From contig NZ_AP025487.1 in NCBI RefSeq assembly GCF_024347475.1, forward strand, positions 1,674,001 through 1,738,000: 64,000 bases of DNA, in the 5' to 3' direction. The DNA comes from Vibrio fortis (GTDB lineage: Bacteria > Pseudomonadota > Gammaproteobacteria > Enterobacterales > Vibrionaceae). The notes beneath the pieces were generated by a model that saw only the letters and a list, made by a program, of their open reading frames with translations, searched no databases and was not told the origin of the DNA. Below, piece by piece: positions 8,801-18,000 of this stretch; position 1 is the first letter of the stretch, and each line of letters opens with the position of its first letter. A program made the position numbers and the translations under genes.

Positions 8801-9427
8801 CTAAGCAAAGGTCTTCCAATACTGGTACAAGCCATCGATATCAGAAGAGCACATCAAGGACATTGCACCTTTGAGTTGCTCTTCATTCCATTCCCACCAT
8901 TTCATTTCTAGCAACTGTGTAATTTCAGTTTCGCTAAAACGATAGCGGATATGACGAGCCGGATTAGAGCCGACAATTGAGTACGGCTCAACGTCTTTGG
9001 TTACCACTGCGCGGCTGGCGATAATGGCACCGTCTCCAACCTTTACGCCACTCATGATCATCGCCTCTGAGCCAACCCAGACATCATTACCAATCACAGT
9101 GTCTCCAGAACGTTCGAAGCCATCGATCGCTCCTTCAAATTTTTCATCGTCTTGGTAGAAGAAAGGAAAGGTACTGACCCAATCATGCTGATGTCCTTGG
9201 TTTCCCGCCATCATAAACACGGCACCAGAGCCAATCGAGCAATAGCTGCCAATGATTAATTTATCGACATCATCTCTGTCTGGTGCAAGATAACGAGCAC
9301 AATCGTCAAAGCTATGGTTATGGTAATAGCCGGAATAGTAGCTATGCTCACCAACAATGATGTTCGGGTTGGTGACTTGCTCTTTAAGAGACTTGCCCGC
9401 AAAGGGACTTTCAAAATAGTTGTTCAC
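8801..9427 (-). CDS. catB: type B chloramphenicol/xenobiotic O-acetyltransferase (CatB9-like)
   Basis: A 208-aa trimeric left-handed beta-helix acetyltransferase predicted to acetylate chloramphenicol or a related hydroxyl compound with acetyl-CoA in the cytoplasm. Conserved elements are [47 protein letters not shown] with the likely catalytic His at about 79, and hexapeptide repeats through [33 protein letters not shown]. As far as I remember it, V. cholerae CatB9 is very similar throughout. The start is a GTG giving the family-typical N-terminus, although no clear ribosome-binding site precedes it. Whether it gives resistance depends on expression. Confidence 0.9.
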   Translation of the reverse strand: MNNYFESPFAGKSLKEQVTNPNIIVGEHSYYSGYYHNHSFDDCARYLAPDRDDVDKLIIGSYCSIGSGAVFMMAGNQGHQHDWVSTFPFFYQDDEKFEGAIDGFERSGDTVIGNDVWVGSEAMIMSGVKVGDGAIIASRAVVTKDVEPYSIVGSNPARHIRYRFSETEITQLLEMKWWEWNEEQLKGAMSLMCSSDIDGLYQYWKTFA

Positions 9428-9469
9428 AGTAAACGTCTACATTTAGGAAGGTTGAGTTGTAAATCAGCG

Positions 9470-9631
9470 TTACGAGTCATCGCCGCAACTGTCACACGCT
9501 TGGTAAGTTCTATCGCCTTCACTGATGACAATAAAAGAGGACACACACTGTTCACACAGCACTCGTTTTGGATAGGCATCTTTTTGCTTCTTGGCGTTAA
9601 TATCGCCTTCAACAACGTAGGCTTTTCTCAT
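9470..9631 (-). CDS. 53-aa zinc-ribbon protein
   Basis: A 53-aa reading frame, ATG to TAA, beginning MRKAYVVEGD and containing two Cys pairs: CEQC in the centre and CDSC six residues from the C-terminus. The CxxC-x(n)-CxxC spacing is that of a small zinc ribbon. It lies 42 bp before the catB start on the same strand and may be co-transcribed. The ribosome-binding site is weak. Two overlapping longer frames in this interval have no protein-like character. Function unknown; Cys-pair conservation is the main support for it being real. Confidence 0.65.
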   Translation of the reverse strand: MRKAYVVEGDINAKKQKDAYPKRVLCEQCVSSFIVISEGDRTYQACDSCGDDS

Positions 9632-9796
9632 GGTAATGCTCGGCAAGATACAAATACGCCCTATGGTGTCTCAACAGGGGTTCGTATCCAGTTATAGGTT
9701 CGCATTTGGATAGATAATCAAATGCATGCGTTGCCCAAATTGTATGCCGAAAATCGAGACAACGCATTGAAAATCAAAAGAGGTCGAATAGATTGA

Positions 9797-10183
9797 TTAC
9801 GTTGCCGCTGTTACCCAATCGATAGCATCATCATATTCAGTGAACTGTTTGACCTCACCAGCGATAAACAAACTGCCTACTTTAGACGCTAGCTCCTGCC
9901 AGCCTTTATCACCGTAAATAGCGACTTTGCCTAAATTGGTTCTCAGCTTAATCCCCAGTTTTAAGTCGTCCCACGCGGCTCTGATATCCCAACCGTTGAG
10001 CTCTTTTATATCCGCAACCATTTTAATGTTTTCAGAACCGACCGTTTTCAGTGCCGATTCGAGTTTAGGGGTTAAGGCGAGATAATCTTGGTGGGTTAAG
10101 TGCCCTGTCGCTTTGAACATTAGTACATATTCATGGTCGATTCGCTCTACTCCAACGGATATTCCATGGCGATCATTAGTCAT
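9797..10183 (-). CDS. SpoIIAA-like (STAS/SEC14-type) protein
   Basis: A 128-aa single-domain protein of the SpoIIAA-like family (DUF3478), structurally a CRAL-TRIO/SEC14-like or STAS fold. Visible landmarks are VLMFKATGHLTHQDYLAL, VKMVADIKELNGWDIRAAWDDLKLGIK and KVAIYGDKGWQE, with a C-terminal FTEYDDAIDWV helix, the usual end of this family. These proteins are common in marine bacteria and often stress-linked, but no activity is established. ATG start; monocistronic and divergent from the universal-stress gene. Confidence 0.8.
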   Translation of the reverse strand: MTNDRHGISVGVERIDHEYVLMFKATGHLTHQDYLALTPKLESALKTVGSENIKMVADIKELNGWDIRAAWDDLKLGIKLRTNLGKVAIYGDKGWQELASKVGSLFIAGEVKQFTEYDDAIDWVTAAT

Positions 10184-10507
10184 AATGCATTCCTCTCTCG
10201 TTAGTCTTCAAAATCTATTCATAGATTACGACATCAGTTGAATACGTATTGAGAGCCAATGGCAAAATTTCAGAGATCGCTCGGTTTTTGTTCTCATATT
10301 TACAAGAATTTTAAGCGCTTATATAAATCGGTGTAATTCTTAGTTCAAAGTTATTCAGGTAATGCTGAGGGAACTATCAGTGTAATAGAAACTTCCTCCT
10401 TTAGAACAAATAGATATGAGCATTTTGTTTAATATGAGATCCGTTCGAAGGAATTTTACTGGCGAAATTCTATGCTATTTATAGACCCTAGATAAGAGAG
10501 GTGAGCT
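10184..10507. other. intergenic region between divergent SpoIIAA-like and usp genes
   Basis: This 324-bp AT-rich gap separates two divergent stress-type genes and must hold both promoters. A GAGAGGTGAG ribosome-binding site lies directly before the universal-stress start. I see no small ORF, strong hairpin or recognisable operator. Confidence 0.4.
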
Positions 10508-10930
10508 ATGGACTACAAACACATACTCGTCGCGATAGAGCTGTCTCAAGACACAAATATCTTAATTGATAGAGCGACATTTTTTGCCAACAAACTCGAT
10601 GCCGATCTTTCTTTCGTTTATATCGATGGTACGCATGGTGAGATATACCCTGAGTTGGTGGACATTAAACAGCACAGCGGTGAACTCCCATTCAATGAAG
10701 ATGCAGTTAAACAGCTAAGAGATTTCGAATCCTACTCAGAACACAATATTAAGCACCTATTCATGGGAACGGGTGATTTGACGGAAAAGCTCAAAGAAAC
10801 CGTTGCGGCTAACCAAGTCGATTTTCTGATTTGCGGCCATCACCATGACTTTTGGAGCAAGATTATCTCGCATTCCAAACAGCTTATTGATAAGTCACCT
10901 GTCGATATTTTAGTGGTACCCATTGAATAG
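10508..10930 (+). CDS. universal stress protein, UspA family
   Basis: A 140-aa single Usp domain with the usual opening YKHILVAIELSQD and closing PVDILVVPI strand. The region preceding the end (DFLICGHHHDFWSKIISHSKQLI) occupies the nucleotide-loop position but lacks the full G-x2-G-x9-G(S/T) ATP motif. It is therefore more like the non-ATP-binding UspA subclass. It is a cytoplasmic stress-resilience protein, typically induced in stationary phase. Monocistronic; an imperfect inverted repeat follows at 10950-10990. Confidence 0.88.
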   Translation: MDYKHILVAIELSQDTNILIDRATFFANKLDADLSFVYIDGTHGEIYPELVDIKQHSGELPFNEDAVKQLRDFESYSEHNIKHLFMGTGDLTEKLKETVAANQVDFLICGHHHDFWSKIISHSKQLIDKSPVDILVVPIE

Positions 10931-10949
10931 TCGGATATTTGAAACCTTG

Positions 10950-10990
10950 CCGAGCATCGCGCTTATTTTTTCAATCTACGTGATGCTCGG
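10950..10990. repeat. inverted repeat after the usp gene
   Basis: CCGAGCATCGCG and CGTGATGCTCGG pair at 11 of 12 positions around a 17-nt AT-rich loop. There is no T tract after the right arm, so it is not a standard intrinsic terminator. It may act in 3'-end processing of the usp mRNA. Confidence 0.5.
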
Positions 10991-11115
10991 TAGTCACGCT
11001 TCCTCTTTGATTTTTCTACCCATTCTTACTGCTCTCACCTGATCTAAAAGCGCAACTGGATCGTAACTATTACTGGTTATCAACTTACGCGATTCGTATC
11101 AAGAGAAGCACAAAG

Positions 11116-12462
11116 ATGAAAAAAATTGGCCTTTACTTTTTTACTAACGACCTACGCTTTTTGCACAATGAACTTCTGTCAGCTGCATGCAACCAAGTTG
11201 ACGAATTGATAGGCGTCGTTATGCCTATTCACATCTCTCCATTCGTTCAACAACATTCTGTTGAAAAGCAAATTGGACAGCAGAGATTAACGTTCTGGCA
11301 ACAATCTCTTGAAGATCTCGCTCAACACTTCGACGCGCAAAATCAACGCCTATATACATTAAAAAACATCAAAGCTGATGACCTAATTCAACTAATCGAA
11401 ACGTGCCAAGTAAGTTATGTTTACTACAACCAACACCCCGGTAGTGATGAACGTGACTTAATCATAAAGGTGCAACGCTCATTGCCTAACATCGAATTTA
11501 TCACCACTAGTAACAACACTTTGCTCGACATTGAACAGCTACCATTTGAAATGAGCAAGCTTCCGAGTTCCTTTACGCGTTTTCGAAAAACTGTCGAGGC
11601 TGAGAGTGACCTTTTAAATAGTACTCCACAAAATCCAGTTCCAAGACTTCCTGAAGTTTCAGGTTCGCTGAACGATGCTCTCCAGAGTAATCCCAGTGTT
11701 TCGCCAGTCAAATTTTCAAATGCAGCCCCTACTCCACGCACAATAATTCCAACAAGCTTTACTCTATTTGAAGGAGGAGAAAGTGCCGGGCTTACACATT
11801 TAAAAAACTATTTCCAACACTCTTATGCCAGCCATTACAAACAAACCCGAAACGCATTTGATGGTATGAGTCACTCCACCAAGCTTTCGCCATGGTTAGC
11901 AGTGGGTTGTTTGTCACCAAAGACTATAGTCAGCACGCTTCATCAATACGAAGATCTGCATGGATCGAACGAATCAACTTACTGGATTAAATTCGAACTG
12001 CTTTGGCGTGAATATTTTTATTGGAGTGCGCGCGTTGCAGGACATGCTCTCTTTTCAAAACCTGTGATTAAAAAACCTCACATTGGTGATTCACCAAACT
12101 CTGAAGCTTTAAAGGCTTTCTCCCTATGGAAAACGGGCAATACCAACTACCCGATTGTTAACGCGTGCATGCGCGAGTTGAACGCAACTGGTTACATGTC
12201 TAACCGTGGCAGGCAATTGGCTGCAAGCTGTCTTGTTTACGAGCTAGGTTGTGACTGGCGTTGGGGAGCAGCTTACTTTGAAACTCAATTGGTCGATTAC
12301 GATGTCGCGTCTAACTGGGGTAACTGGTCCTATATTGCTGGCATGAACGGACAACAGGCTCGCCACTTTGATCTTGATAAGCAGACTCAAATGTACGACC
12401 CACAACATGACTTTATTCGCCGATGGGTCACCACTGACAAACAGCACCAGATAGCCGAATAG
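11116..12462 (+). CDS. cry: cryptochrome DASH (CPD photolyase family, single-stranded-DNA type)
   Basis: A 448-aa flavoprotein of the photolyase/cryptochrome superfamily. The N-terminal Rossmann antenna domain starts KKIGLYFFTNDLRFLHNE, the typical cry-DASH beginning with D-L-R. The C-terminal FAD domain contains GMSHSTKLSPWLAVGCLSPKTI, WIKFELLWREYFYWSARV, the hallmark NACMRELNATGYMSNRGRQLAASCLVYELG (given here in parts: NACMRELNATGYMSNRGRQ), and DVASNWGNWSYIAG. It probably repairs thymine dimers in single-stranded DNA or senses blue light. It ends 9 bp before the Fe-S photolyase gene, so the two form an operon. Confidence 0.93.
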   Translation: MKKIGLYFFTNDLRFLHNELLSAACNQVDELIGVVMPIHISPFVQQHSVEKQIGQQRLTFWQQSLEDLAQHFDAQNQRLYTLKNIKADDLIQLIETCQVSYVYYNQHPGSDERDLIIKVQRSLPNIEFITTSNNTLLDIEQLPFEMSKLPSSFTRFRKTVEAESDLLNSTPQNPVPRLPEVSGSLNDALQSNPSVSPVKFSNAAPTPRTIIPTSFTLFEGGESAGLTHLKNYFQHSYASHYKQTRNAFDGMSHSTKLSPWLAVGCLSPKTIVSTLHQYEDLHGSNESTYWIKFELLWREYFYWSARVAGHALFSKPVIKKPHIGDSPNSEALKAFSLWKTGNTNYPIVNACMRELNATGYMSNRGRQLAASCLVYELGCDWRWGAAYFETQLVDYDVASNWGNWSYIAGMNGQQARHFDLDKQTQMYDPQHDFIRRWVTTDKQHQIAE

Positions 12463-12471
12463 GAATAGAGA

Positions 12472-14019
12472 ATGAATTTCAAAACTGTACGCTTAATACT
12501 GGGTGATCAACTCAATATTCAACACTCTTGGTTCTCTAACCGTGATTCTAGTGTCCTGTACATCATTGCCGAGCTCCACCAAGAGACTGGCTACGTCAAA
12601 CACCACAGTCAAAAAGTCGCGGCATTTTTTAGCGCAATGGCGGCTTTCGCTTCCGAACTGAAAGATGAAGGTCATGAGGTGCTGCACCTGACACTGGACG
12701 ACACTCAACAGTTTCCAACACTGAATGATTTGATCGTGCACTACACGACAGAGTTTGAGGCGGAAAAGTTTGAGTACCTACGCCCTGATGAGTACAGACT
12801 GTTAAGTCAGCTAGCTCAACTCAAGCTACCGAAAGCAGTAAAACTCTGCACCTGCACCGAACATTTCCTTCTGCCATTTGACGAGATTGAGCCTCAATTC
12901 CCAGCGGGCAAGCACATCATGATGGAACATTTCTATCGTAGAATGCGCAAGCGCTTCGCAATATTGATGGACGACGGCAAACCTGTGGGCGGAAAGTGGA
13001 ACTACGATGGCAACAACCGAAACAAGCTCAAGCCAAAAGATATTGAAGCGCTACCCTCGCCTTTGATGTTTGCTAACGATGTAAGCGACATTGTTGAACG
13101 CATGGAAAGGCATGTTATTGCAACCATTGGTGATATCGATAAGACGAGACTTCTATGGCCGATTAATCGTTCACAAAGCTTGTCGCTGCTCGCACACTTT
13201 TGCCATACCTGCCTGCCCTTATTTGGTCGTTTTCAAGATGCCATGACCAAAGGTCATAGTTCTCGTTGGAGCTTATACCATAGTCGTTTGTCATTCAGCT
13301 TAAACAGCAAACTCATTACTCCCCAAGAAACAATCGATGCGGCGCTTGCTGCTTACCACAGTAACGCAAACATCGATATTTCTCAGGTTGAGGGGTTCGT
13401 ACGTCAAATCCTAGGTTGGCGGGAGTACATTCGAGCCGTTTATTGGGCCAATATGCCGCGCTACAAAACCATTAATCACTTTCAAGCATCACGTCCACTA
13501 CCTCACTATTTTTGGGATAGTGAAACCAAAATGCAGTGTATGAAACAAGCCATCAAGCAGTCACACGAATTTGCTTATGCCCATCATATTCAGAGACTGA
13601 TGGTGACTGGAAACTTCAGTTTGATCGCCGAGCTAAATCCAAACCAAGTTGATGAATGGTACCTTGGCATTTATATCGACGCTGTAGAGTGGGTTGAAAT
13701 GCCGAATACACGTGGTATGGCTCTGTTTGCTGATGGTGGGATTGTTGGCACCAAGCCCTATGCTGCGAGTGGTGCTTACATCAATAAGATGAGTGATTAC
13801 TGTAAGGGTTGCCACTACAACGTGAAGTCGAGAAGCGATGAAGATGCTTGTCCGTTCAATAGCCTGTACTGGCGTTTCATGACAAAGCACCGCGAACAAC
13901 TCACTCGAAACCCAAGAATGGGAATGATCTATCGCTCTTGGGACAATATGGACGAACAGGAGCAAGAAAAGACGCTAAAACGTGCTGAAACTTACCTCGA
14001 ACATTTGGAGGATTTGTAA
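12472..14019 (+). CDS. iron-sulfur bacterial cryptochrome/photolyase (FeS-BCP, (6-4) photolyase type)
   Basis: A 515-aa member of the prokaryotic (6-4) photolyase group (PhrB-like, 'deoxyribodipyrimidine photolyase-related'), which carries FAD, a lumazine-type antenna and a 4Fe-4S cluster. It opens VRLILGDQLNIQHSWF, typical for the group. Later come EGFVRQILGWREYIRAVYW and HHIQRLMVTGNF of the FAD domain, and near the C-terminus YCKGCHYNV followed by DACPFN, supplying three cluster cysteines; the fourth is probably the earlier Cys in TKMQCMKQ. It should repair (6-4) photoproducts in UV-damaged DNA. Its TAA overlaps the ATG of the next gene by one base. Confidence 0.92.
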   Translation: MNFKTVRLILGDQLNIQHSWFSNRDSSVLYIIAELHQETGYVKHHSQKVAAFFSAMAAFASELKDEGHEVLHLTLDDTQQFPTLNDLIVHYTTEFEAEKFEYLRPDEYRLLSQLAQLKLPKAVKLCTCTEHFLLPFDEIEPQFPAGKHIMMEHFYRRMRKRFAILMDDGKPVGGKWNYDGNNRNKLKPKDIEALPSPLMFANDVSDIVERMERHVIATIGDIDKTRLLWPINRSQSLSLLAHFCHTCLPLFGRFQDAMTKGHSSRWSLYHSRLSFSLNSKLITPQETIDAALAAYHSNANIDISQVEGFVRQILGWREYIRAVYWANMPRYKTINHFQASRPLPHYFWDSETKMQCMKQAIKQSHEFAYAHHIQRLMVTGNFSLIAELNPNQVDEWYLGIYIDAVEWVEMPNTRGMALFADGGIVGTKPYAASGAYINKMSDYCKGCHYNVKSRSDEDACPFNSLYWRFMTKHREQLTRNPRMGMIYRSWDNMDEQEQEKTLKRAETYLEHLEDL

Positions 14020-14741
14020 TGGAAAACGCGATAAAGACGGTGTTAGTGATTGGAGGCTCTGGCGGTATAGGTAAAGCCATTGTTAAACAGTTGCAAACAA
14101 TAGATCCCGCAGCCAACATCCATACGACGTTCTGCAATGGCAAGCCAGACTTCTCTATCGATAATGTCACATGGCATAAGGTCGACATCACTAAAGAATC
14201 AGATGTACAACAACTCGCATCCCACTTCACTTCGTTGGATTGGGTGATCAATTGTGTTGGGATACTTCACACAACGACTCATAAGCCAGAAAAGAGCCTA
14301 AACACCGTCGACTCAGAGTTTTTCTTAGAGAACATGACGACTAACGCGCTTCCGACTCTACTTCTTGCAAAGCATTTTACCTCTTTATTGAAACGTTCTC
14401 CCTCAGGTAAGCTTGCAACCATTTCAGCCAAGGTTGGAAGCATCAGTGATAACCGTTTGGGCGGTTGGTACAGCTATCGCTCCTCTAAAGCGGCACTCAA
14501 TATGCTGATTAAATCTATCTCTATCGAGTGGAGCCGTATTGCCAAGAAAGCAACGATCCTCTCTTTGCATCCAGGAACGACCGATACCCCGCTCTCCAAG
14601 CCCTTTCAGACCAATGTTCCTGAAGGAAAACTGTTCGATGCAGACGATGTAGCCCGTCAATTATTGAGTATTATTGAAAGATCAACGCCAGAAGAGAGTG
14701 GTCGCTTCTTTGCGTACGATGGTGAAGAGCTGCCTTGGTAA
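14019..14741 (+). CDS. short-chain dehydrogenase/reductase (C-factor-like) in the photolyase operon
   Basis: A 240-aa SDR with the nucleotide-binding GGSGGIGKAIV near the N-terminus, the NCVGILHT segment in place of NNAG, a Ser before the active site (SAKVGSI) and the YRSSK catalytic motif in WYSYRSSKAALNM. The ATG overlaps the photolyase stop by one base, indicating translational coupling. C-factor-like SDRs are commonly found beside photolyases in Vibrio and Shewanella; the substrate is unknown. Confidence 0.88.
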   Translation: MENAIKTVLVIGGSGGIGKAIVKQLQTIDPAANIHTTFCNGKPDFSIDNVTWHKVDITKESDVQQLASHFTSLDWVINCVGILHTTTHKPEKSLNTVDSEFFLENMTTNALPTLLLAKHFTSLLKRSPSGKLATISAKVGSISDNRLGGWYSYRSSKAALNMLIKSISIEWSRIAKKATILSLHPGTTDTPLSKPFQTNVPEGKLFDADDVARQLLSIIERSTPEESGRFFAYDGEELPW

Positions 14742-14742
14742 C

Positions 14743-14892
14743 TTACTGCTTGTGGATACTGCCTTTGTTTCGGCGACAACGTTCTGAGCAATATTGCACC
14801 TCGTCCCAACACTTTTGCCACTTCTTGCGCCACGTGAATGGGCGAAAACACACTGGACAGAGTTTAGTGGGAAGGTCGCGTTTCTTTCGCAT
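14743..14892 (-). CDS. DUF2256 small zinc-binding protein
   Basis: A 49-aa protein starting MRKKRDLPTKLCPVC and ending CRRNKGSIHKQ. Cysteines at CPVC and in WQKCWDEVQYCSERC give a four-to-five-Cys zinc site, and the WRKKW segment is the DUF2256 signature. DUF2256 genes are regularly found next to photolyase or cryptochrome genes, as here, where it is convergent with the SDR that ends at 14741, with only 1 bp between them. The molecular role is unknown, but the association suggests a helper of photorepair or light response. Confidence 0.9.
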   Translation of the reverse strand: MRKKRDLPTKLCPVCFRPFTWRKKWQKCWDEVQYCSERCRRNKGSIHKQ

Positions 14893-14986
14893 CGTGTTTC
14901 TCTAACTTAAGGATGATAGAGACTATACGCGTCAAAACAGCTAAGGGTTCGAAATGCTGATGGAATGACAAAGCCAACAACCGAAA

Positions 14987-15011
14987 AAAGGGGCAGATTC
15001 ACTGCCCCTTT
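14987..15011 (-). terminator. terminator of the sbcDC operon
   Basis: AAAGGGGCAG and CTGCCCCTTT form a perfect 10-bp stem with a 5-nt loop. It lies about 35 bp beyond the sbcC stop on the minus strand, with an A-run on the plus strand giving the U-tract (CTTTTTTCGG). Confidence 0.85.
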
Positions 15012-15045
15012 GTACTTGTTAGTTGGTAATAGTCACGGTTTAGGT

Positions 15046-18000
15046 TTAGGCGACTTTAAACTCTTTACTCATCTCACTAACACCCAAACCAGAATGTTTT
15101 GTGATTTTAAGCTGGACTGGCACTCGCTCTTTTAGTGCCTCGACGTGACTGATCACACCTATCATCTTGCCAGATGCATTCAAGTTATCGAGCGCGTTTA
15201 GGGCAATATCTAATGTGTCGCTGTCAAGAGTACCGAAGCCTTCATCGAGGAACAGCGAATCAATACTGGTTTTATGGCTCACCAAATCAGACAGCGCTAA
15301 TGCCAAAGCCAGACTCACCAAAAAGCTTTCGCCCCCAGAGAGTGTTTTGGTGTCGCGAACCACATCACCCTGCCACGTATCTAACACTTGCAGCTCTAGC
15401 CCATCTTCCGCTTTACGCTTTAACTCATAGCGACCATGTAGGCGTTGCAACTGTTTGTTGGCAAGATAAACAAGGTTTTCAAGGGTTAGTCCTTGTGCAA
15501 ACTTCCTAAACTTGTCGCCGTTCTTTGAACCAATCAATGAATTCAGCTGCGAGATATCATCAAACGCTTGTTGCTTCTCATCAATCTCTTTAAACAAGTG
15601 CTGTTGGTTCTCTCGGTTCTTCCTGTCCATTTCGAGATTTGCGTTAATGGCACCGATTTGACTAGCGGTCGCTTGTTGCTGTTGTTGGCAATCAGCGACT
15701 TGTTGCTCTACTTCTTCAATTTCAATCTGTTGCCATTGCTCTGCATTTGCGTTTTCAAGCAACTCTTCGACACTTTGCTTCGCAGCTTTGAGCTTTGCAG
15801 AGCTGCTCACTATTGCGTTATCGAGCTTTTGTTTGAGTTCAACAAGACCAATTCGCACCTGCTCATCCAATAGTGCTTGCTCAAATTCACCTTCTGTTTC
15901 AAAAGGACTTGCCGTAAGCGACGCAATCCAAGATTCATTTGCTTGAGTTAGCTCGACTTGCTTAGCATCAAGCTCGTGCATGAACGCTGACTGTTTGGTT
16001 TGCCATTCACGCAGCGTTAGCTCGCATTGGTTAAATACGCCTTTCAAGGTTTCAAGCTGTTTTGACGACTCTTCCAATCGCGCATTCATTAACTGCTCTT
16101 GCTGTTGAATTTGCTTATCGCCAAATAGTACCTGACGCTCCTGCTGGATCTTAGCAAGATCATCCGAAGTCAAAGCCAGGTCTTTCTCAAGCTGTGTAAG
16201 CTTATTCGTTTGTTCAGCTAATGACGCAGCCAAAGACTGATGCTTCTCTTGTTGGGCAATCAATGTTTTATCCAGTTCGGCTTTTTGTTGATAATTGGTT
16301 TGCCACTCTTGCGACGCCGAACTCTTCGATTCTAGCCATTGATCAATGTGTTCCAACTCAGGTGCACTGTTGCCTGTCTCAGAAATACTATTTTGTAATG
16401 CCACCCATTGTGATGATTGAGTCTGTTTTAATTGATCTGCCTGCTCTTGTGCATCAACGCGCTGTTTTTGCAAATCCGCAACGCGTGTAGACAGTGCTTC
16501 GACCTTATTGAGCGCGTCTTTCAACGCTAATTCCATATTAATACGCTGCTTCTCTGCGGACTGGTAGTCGACTTTCGCTTGCGCTTGCTGCTGTTGGCGC
16601 TGAGTAACTTGATTCAGTTCCTGCTCACAACGGTCAACAAATATCGCGACAACATCTTTGTCGGCAATCTGATCATGAGTAACAACCCACTCCATCATTT
16701 GAGTCTGGTTGTCGGAATTCTCTTCACCGATTTGAGTAAGCTTTTCAACCAGTGCCGACCAAGATTGCTTAGCTTGCTCTGCATCCGTGGTTAAGTTCTT
16801 AATCTCACCTTCAAGGTGGCTCAAAATCGGGCTCAGAGAGTCTAATTTCTGGCGAAGATCCTGCCCCTCTTTTTTAACCAACGCCAACGCTTCAGACTCT
16901 TGGTTTTGTTGCTGAAGTAACGCATTCATATCTTGAGATTGTTCAACTGAGTGATCCGTTGAGCCACACAATGGACATTCAGAGCCCGGCGCTAACATTG
17001 CGCGATACTTAGCGAGTTCACCCTCTTGAGCAATCAAGGCCTTCAAACGCTCTAGCGACTGCTCTTTCTCTTTGTAACGCTCCACCAAGACTTCACGTTG
17101 CTTTGTCAGCTCAGTGTTTTCATTGGTTTTGTTGTGTAAATCAACACGTTTAGCTTGGAGCTGTTCGGTCGCCATCAAGTAACGACGTTGAATATCCGTT
17201 AATGCATGAGTTTGTCGGTTCCACGCTTCAAGAGCTTGTTTTAAGCCATTTAACTGTTCTTCACCATGTGCCTGCTGAGATTGCTCCCATATTACTTTGG
17301 CAGTTTGCTCTGCTGTCTTCAGTGCTGATAACTCTTGAGTGTTCTTTTGTTGCTCTTGAGTTAATTGTTGAGCTTGTTGCTGTTGGGCACTGATTTCATT
17401 AGAAAGACGCTCTACGCGCTTTTGCTGATCCGTTTGCTGTTGTTCGAGTGTTCGGATCTGAGCAACATTGGTTTGCCACTGCCCTAAATAACGGTCAAGA
17501 GATTTGCTGCTTTCATTGGCCGATAAGTACTCGGCCAATGTTTTCTCTGTGTGCTTTAACTCTTCAAGCGACTTGGCAGCGCTTTGAATCAAAGACTGTT
17601 TAGTCTCTTGTTCTGCCTTGAGTGCTGACTGAGATTGCTGCAGCGTTGTTCGTTTTTCATTAAGCAAAGCAATTTGCTGATCAAGTGGACGTACTTTTTC
17701 GATAGTAGCGATAAGATCCGCTTGCTCTTTGCGAAGTTGGTTTGTTGTCTCTGCTTGTGTGTTTAACGCCGCTTCCGTTTCAAGCTTCTTTTGATTGCCT
17801 ACTTCAAGCTGCTTGTTTGCATCCGCCAATTGAGCAGTTAACGCCGTCACTTCTTGTTGAACGCGATTACGCTCTTTATGCAGTGGACGCAGTTTTTCAG
17901 CAGGTTCACTTTTCGCTAACTGTTCCAGCGATTGACTGTTGGCTTCCATCTCCGCTTGTGCAGATTTGAGCTCACTTTCACTGTTCTCAAGAGATAGCTT

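Noticed and set aside
9314..9697. 127-aa plus-strand frame overlapping catB and the intergenic region
   Set aside because: Its first third is antisense to catB and the rest opposes the better-supported zinc-ribbon frame. A start is placed inside catB with no ribosome-binding site.
8767..9800. Possible attC (VCR-type) integron repeats around catB
   Set aside because: No repeat with the expected core sites and long imperfect palindrome is visible on either side.
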